Source: Bacillota bacterium
GTDB lineage: Bacteria > Bacillota > Sulfobacillia > RBS10-35 > JAJYVN01
Direction: 5' to 3'
DNA length: 6,205 nt
Assembly: GCA_021827805.1 (NCBI GenBank)
Contig: JAKAUG010000176.1
Coordinates: 1-6,205 of the forward strand
Shown one piece after another: positions 4,134-6,205 of this stretch (its first letter is position 1; every line of letters starts with the position of its first letter). Both the position numbers and the translations under genes were made by a program. The notes under the pieces were generated by a model that saw nothing but the letters and a program-made list of their open reading frames with translations, was not told where the DNA came from and did not search any database.

Positions 4134-6205
4134 CTAGCGCTGGGGTCGCGCGAAGGGGATCGCCCCAACGTCCCGGGCCAGCGCGCCGCTGCCGTCCACG
4201 CGCAGGGCCTGCCCGGCCACCAGCGCCCGGCCCTCCTCCCGGAAGCGGATCTCCACAGGCAGCTGTCCCGGATGGGCCCGCAGGACGGCGAGCAGCAACT
4301 GCAGCCCAAGGTCGTCGGCGGCGGTCGGGACGTCCACCACGAAGCGTTCCGGCGCACCGCGGGTCGGCGTGGCCAGATACTCCTCGGCCGCGGTAGCCGC
4401 TGCGAGCTCCGCCGTGGGCCCGTCCAGGAAGGACTCCACCTCGTCCGCCACCACCGTGACCTCCCCCGCGGCGTCCCCCTCCTCGGCGGCGCCCTCCTCG
4501 GCCTCCGCCGCCCGCCGCTCCCCCCGCCAGGACACCTTGCCCCGCACCAGCACCAGGCGGTCGGGCTGCACGAGTTCCTTGTCCAGGGCCGCGTAGACCT
4601 TGGGGAAGAGGACGACCTCGGTCTGGCCCGTGAGATCCTCCACCGCGACGAACGCCATGGCGTCGCCCTTCTTCGTCGAGGTGCGCCGCAGGCCGGAGAC
4701 GATGCCCCCCACCGTGCAGCGGTCGCCGTCCGAGCGGTCGCGCAGGCTGGCGATGCTGTGGGTGCGCTGGTAGAGGGCCTCGCGCACCGAATCCAGGGGA
4801 TGTCCGGAGATGTAGAGGCCGAGCACATCCTTCTCCTGGGCCAGGAGCTCCTTGGCGTCGAACTCTGGCAGGCTGGGCAGGACATCGGCCACCGGTCCGG
4901 CGCCCGCATCGCCTCCAGAGCCTCCGCCCAGAAGGTCCAGCAGGCTCCGCTGGCCGCGCGCCATCTCCTTGGCGCGCGCCTGCGCGGCCTTCATGGACTG
5001 CTCCAGACCCGCGAGCAGGCGGGCGCGCGGCTGCCCCAGCGAGTCGAAGGCCCCGGCCTTGATCAGACTCTCGATGGCGCGCTTGTTGCAGACCTTGAGG
5101 TCCACCCGGCGGCAGAAGTCCGTGAGGCTCTGGAACGGCCCGCCCTCCCGCCGCGCGGCGATGATGGCATCCACCGCCGTCGAGCCGACGTTCTTGACGG
5201 CGCCCAGCCCGACACGGATCGTGCCCGGACGGTCCGGGCGGGCGTCCGGGTCGACCAGGTCGGTGAAGTCGGCCCGGCTCTCGTTGACGTCGGGGGGCAG
5301 CACCGCGATGCCGAGCCGGCGGGCCTCCGCGATGTACACGGCGGCAGAGTCCTTCTTGTTGGTCTTGCCGCCCGCCGTGGATGTCAACAGCGCCGCCATG
5401 TACTCCACGGGATGGTTCGTCTTCAGGTACGCCGTCTGATAGGTGACGTAGCCGTAGGCAGCGCTGTGCGCACGGTTGAAGCCGTAGCCCGCGAACTTCT
5501 CGATCTGCGCATAGACCTGTTCCGCGAGTTCCCTGGCGTAACCGTGCCGCGCGCAGCCCTCGGTAAAGCGGACCCTGTACTTCTCCATCAGCTCCGGGTC
5601 CTTCTTGCTGATGGCGCGGCGAAGCATGTCGGCCTCGCCGAGGGTGAAGCCGCCCATCCTGGCGGCGACCTGCTGGACCTGCTCCTGATAGATCATGATC
5701 CCGTAGGTGTCTTTCAGAATGGGTTCGAGGTCCGGGTGCGGGTAGACGGGATGGCCACCGTGTTTGGAACTCACATAGAGCGGGATGTTCTCCATGGGGC
5801 CAGGCCGATACAGGGCGCCGGCGGCGACGATGTCCTCGATGTTGCTCGGGCGCATCTTGCGGAGCAGATCGACGTACCCCGAGGACTCGAACTGGAACAT
5901 GCCGACGGTGTGCCCCTCCGCGATCATGCGGAAGGTCGCCTCGTCGCCCAGCGGGAGGTTGTCCACATCCAGGGGGCGGCCATGGCGCGCCTCGACGCGC
6001 TTGCGGCAGTCGTCGATGACCGTGAGGTTGCGCAGTCCGAGAAAGTCCATCTTCAGCAGGCCGAGTTTCTTGCACTGGTCCATGTCGAACTGGATGGCGG
6101 GTCGGCCATCCTTGTTGCGCATCAGCGGCACGATGTCCTCCAGGGGCTCGGGGGCGATGACCACACCTGCGGCGTGCACGGAGACATGGCGCGTGGCGCC
6201 CTCCA
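4134..6205 (-). CDS. dnaE: DNA polymerase III alpha subunit (DnaE1 type), C-terminal two thirds
   Basis: Catalytic subunit of the replicative DNA polymerase. The frame enters at the window end and stops with TAG at 4134-4136, giving 689 full codons. The PHP domain and the first two catalytic aspartates lie outside. Numbering from the first full codon (6201-6203), the segment opens with RHxSxHAAGVVI. Next is KMDFLGLRNLT (51-61), whose Asp53 (6045-6047) corresponds to the third catalytic aspartate of the C-family palm (Asp555 in E. coli). Fingers-region motifs follow: FQFES, ALYRPGPMENIP, IMIYQEQVQQ, and FNRAHSAAYGYVTYQTAYLK, which is intact and carries no intein. The tandem helix-hairpin-helix region is near 362-390 (NKRAIESLIKAGAFDSLG). 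A QRSLLD clamp-binding candidate lies at 418-423, the OB fold at about 496-560 (VGGIVSGLRRTSTKKGDAMAF), and a small C-terminal domain ends the protein. The absence of an exonuclease insertion and the family blocks point to DnaE, not PolC. It leads the downstream gene cluster. Confidence 0.97.
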   Translation of the reverse strand, partial: EGATRHVSVHAAGVVIAPEPLEDIVPLMRNKDGRPAIQFDMDQCKKLGLLKMDFLGLRNLTVIDDCRKRVEARHGRPLDVDNLPLGDEATFRMIAEGHTVGMFQFESSGYVDLLRKMRPSNIEDIVAAGALYRPGPMENIPLYVSSKHGGHPVYPHPDLEPILKDTYGIMIYQEQVQQVAARMGGFTLGEADMLRRAISKKDPELMEKYRVRFTEGCARHGYARELAEQVYAQIEKFAGYGFNRAHSAAYGYVTYQTAYLKTNHPVEYMAALLTSTAGGKTNKKDSAAVYIAEARRLGIAVLPPDVNESRADFTDLVDPDARPDRPGTIRVGLGAVKNVGSTAVDAIIAARREGGPFQSLTDFCRRVDLKVCNKRAIESLIKAGAFDSLGQPRARLLAGLEQSMKAAQARAKEMARGQRSLLDLLGGGSGGDAGAGPVADVLPSLPEFDAKELLAQEKDVLGLYISGHPLDSVREALYQRTHSIASLRDRSDGDRCTVGGIVSGLRRTSTKKGDAMAFVAVEDLTGQTEVVLFPKVYAALDKELVQPDRLVLVRGKVSWRGERRAAEAEEGAAEEGDAAGEVTVVADEVESFLDGPTAELAAATAAEEYLATPTRGAPERFVVDVPTAADDLGLQLLLAVLRAHPGQLPVEIRFREEGRALVAGQALRVDGSGALARDVGAIPFARPQR
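4464..4523 (-). repeat. Ala/Glu/Gly low-complexity insertion in the DnaE OB fold, with an 11-base direct repeat
   Basis: After the OB strand VLVRGKVSW the protein runs through about 20 acidic, alanine-rich residues (RRAAEAEEGAAEEGDAAG) before the next strand, VTVVADEVESF. E. coli DnaE has only a short loop at the equivalent place. At DNA level CCCTCCTCGGC (plus strand) occurs at 4477-4487 and again at 4492-4502, a 15-base period that keeps the reading frame. This is consistent with growth of the loop by replication slippage. Confidence 0.6.
4935..4952 (-). other. Candidate beta-clamp binding motif in dnaE
   Basis: These codons spell QRSLLD, followed by a glycine-rich linker, at the junction between the helix-hairpin-helix region and the OB fold. 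This is where DnaE proteins carry their internal sliding-clamp motif (consensus QxxLF or QLSLF). The usual aromatic residue is replaced by leucine. Assignment is by position and partial match. Confidence 0.5.

Noticed and set aside
5428..5487. Possible intein site in dnaE
   Set aside because: The block FNRAHSAAYGYVTYQTAYLK, a known intein insertion region in DnaE of other bacteria, is continuous and uninterrupted.
3133..6075. A 980-codon open frame on the minus strand, offset from dnaE and the following gene
   Set aside because: It crosses two clearly real genes in a second frame. Its translation is Arg/Gly/Pro/Ala-rich with no domain pattern, as expected when high-GC coding sequence lacks stops in other frames.

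Overview
The window is a GC-rich (by eye about 70% G+C), gene-dense piece of bacterial chromosome. The DnaE1-type replicative polymerase, the YtxH-type membrane protein and a family best known to me from spore-former relatives suggest a high-GC member of the Bacillota (Sulfobacillus/Thermaerobacter/Symbiobacterium-like). This placement is inferred from family content, not from a marker gene. No RNA gene, insertion sequence, CRISPR array, phage gene or intein is visible, and no gene-free stretch reaches 300 bases.

The right two thirds (1384-6205) is a tight minus-strand gene cluster, read from high to low coordinates. It starts with the C-terminal two thirds of dnaE (DNA polymerase III alpha subunit, N-terminus beyond the window edge). 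After 24 bases comes a 323-residue conserved protein of unproven function, often labelled 'quinate 5-dehydrogenase'. After 1 base comes a stand-alone SCP2 sterol-carrier-like protein, and about 4 bases later a 12-helix APC-superfamily amino-acid permease. The spacing argues for one transcription unit.

The left third holds a plus-strand pair (505-1337) that converges on the permease. It consists of a small YtxH-domain membrane protein and a single-pass membrane coiled-coil protein resembling the DUF948/YtxG family, with overlapping stop and start codons (TAATG). At the far left, on the minus strand and divergent from the YtxH gene, is the N-terminal part of a probable sugar-phosphate isomerase/epimerase-like TIM-barrel protein, cut by the window start. 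The 129-base divergent spacer carries an AT-rich island with a -10-like TACAAT inside an imperfect inverted repeat.

Most of the window is ordinary housekeeping sequence. I did not find a clear new defence or mobile system. The items most worth a second look are the uncharacterised 323-residue family and its tight coupling to the SCP2 protein behind dnaE, the reversed YtxH/YtxG-like pair, and short in-frame sequence duplications inside dnaE and the TIM-barrel gene.
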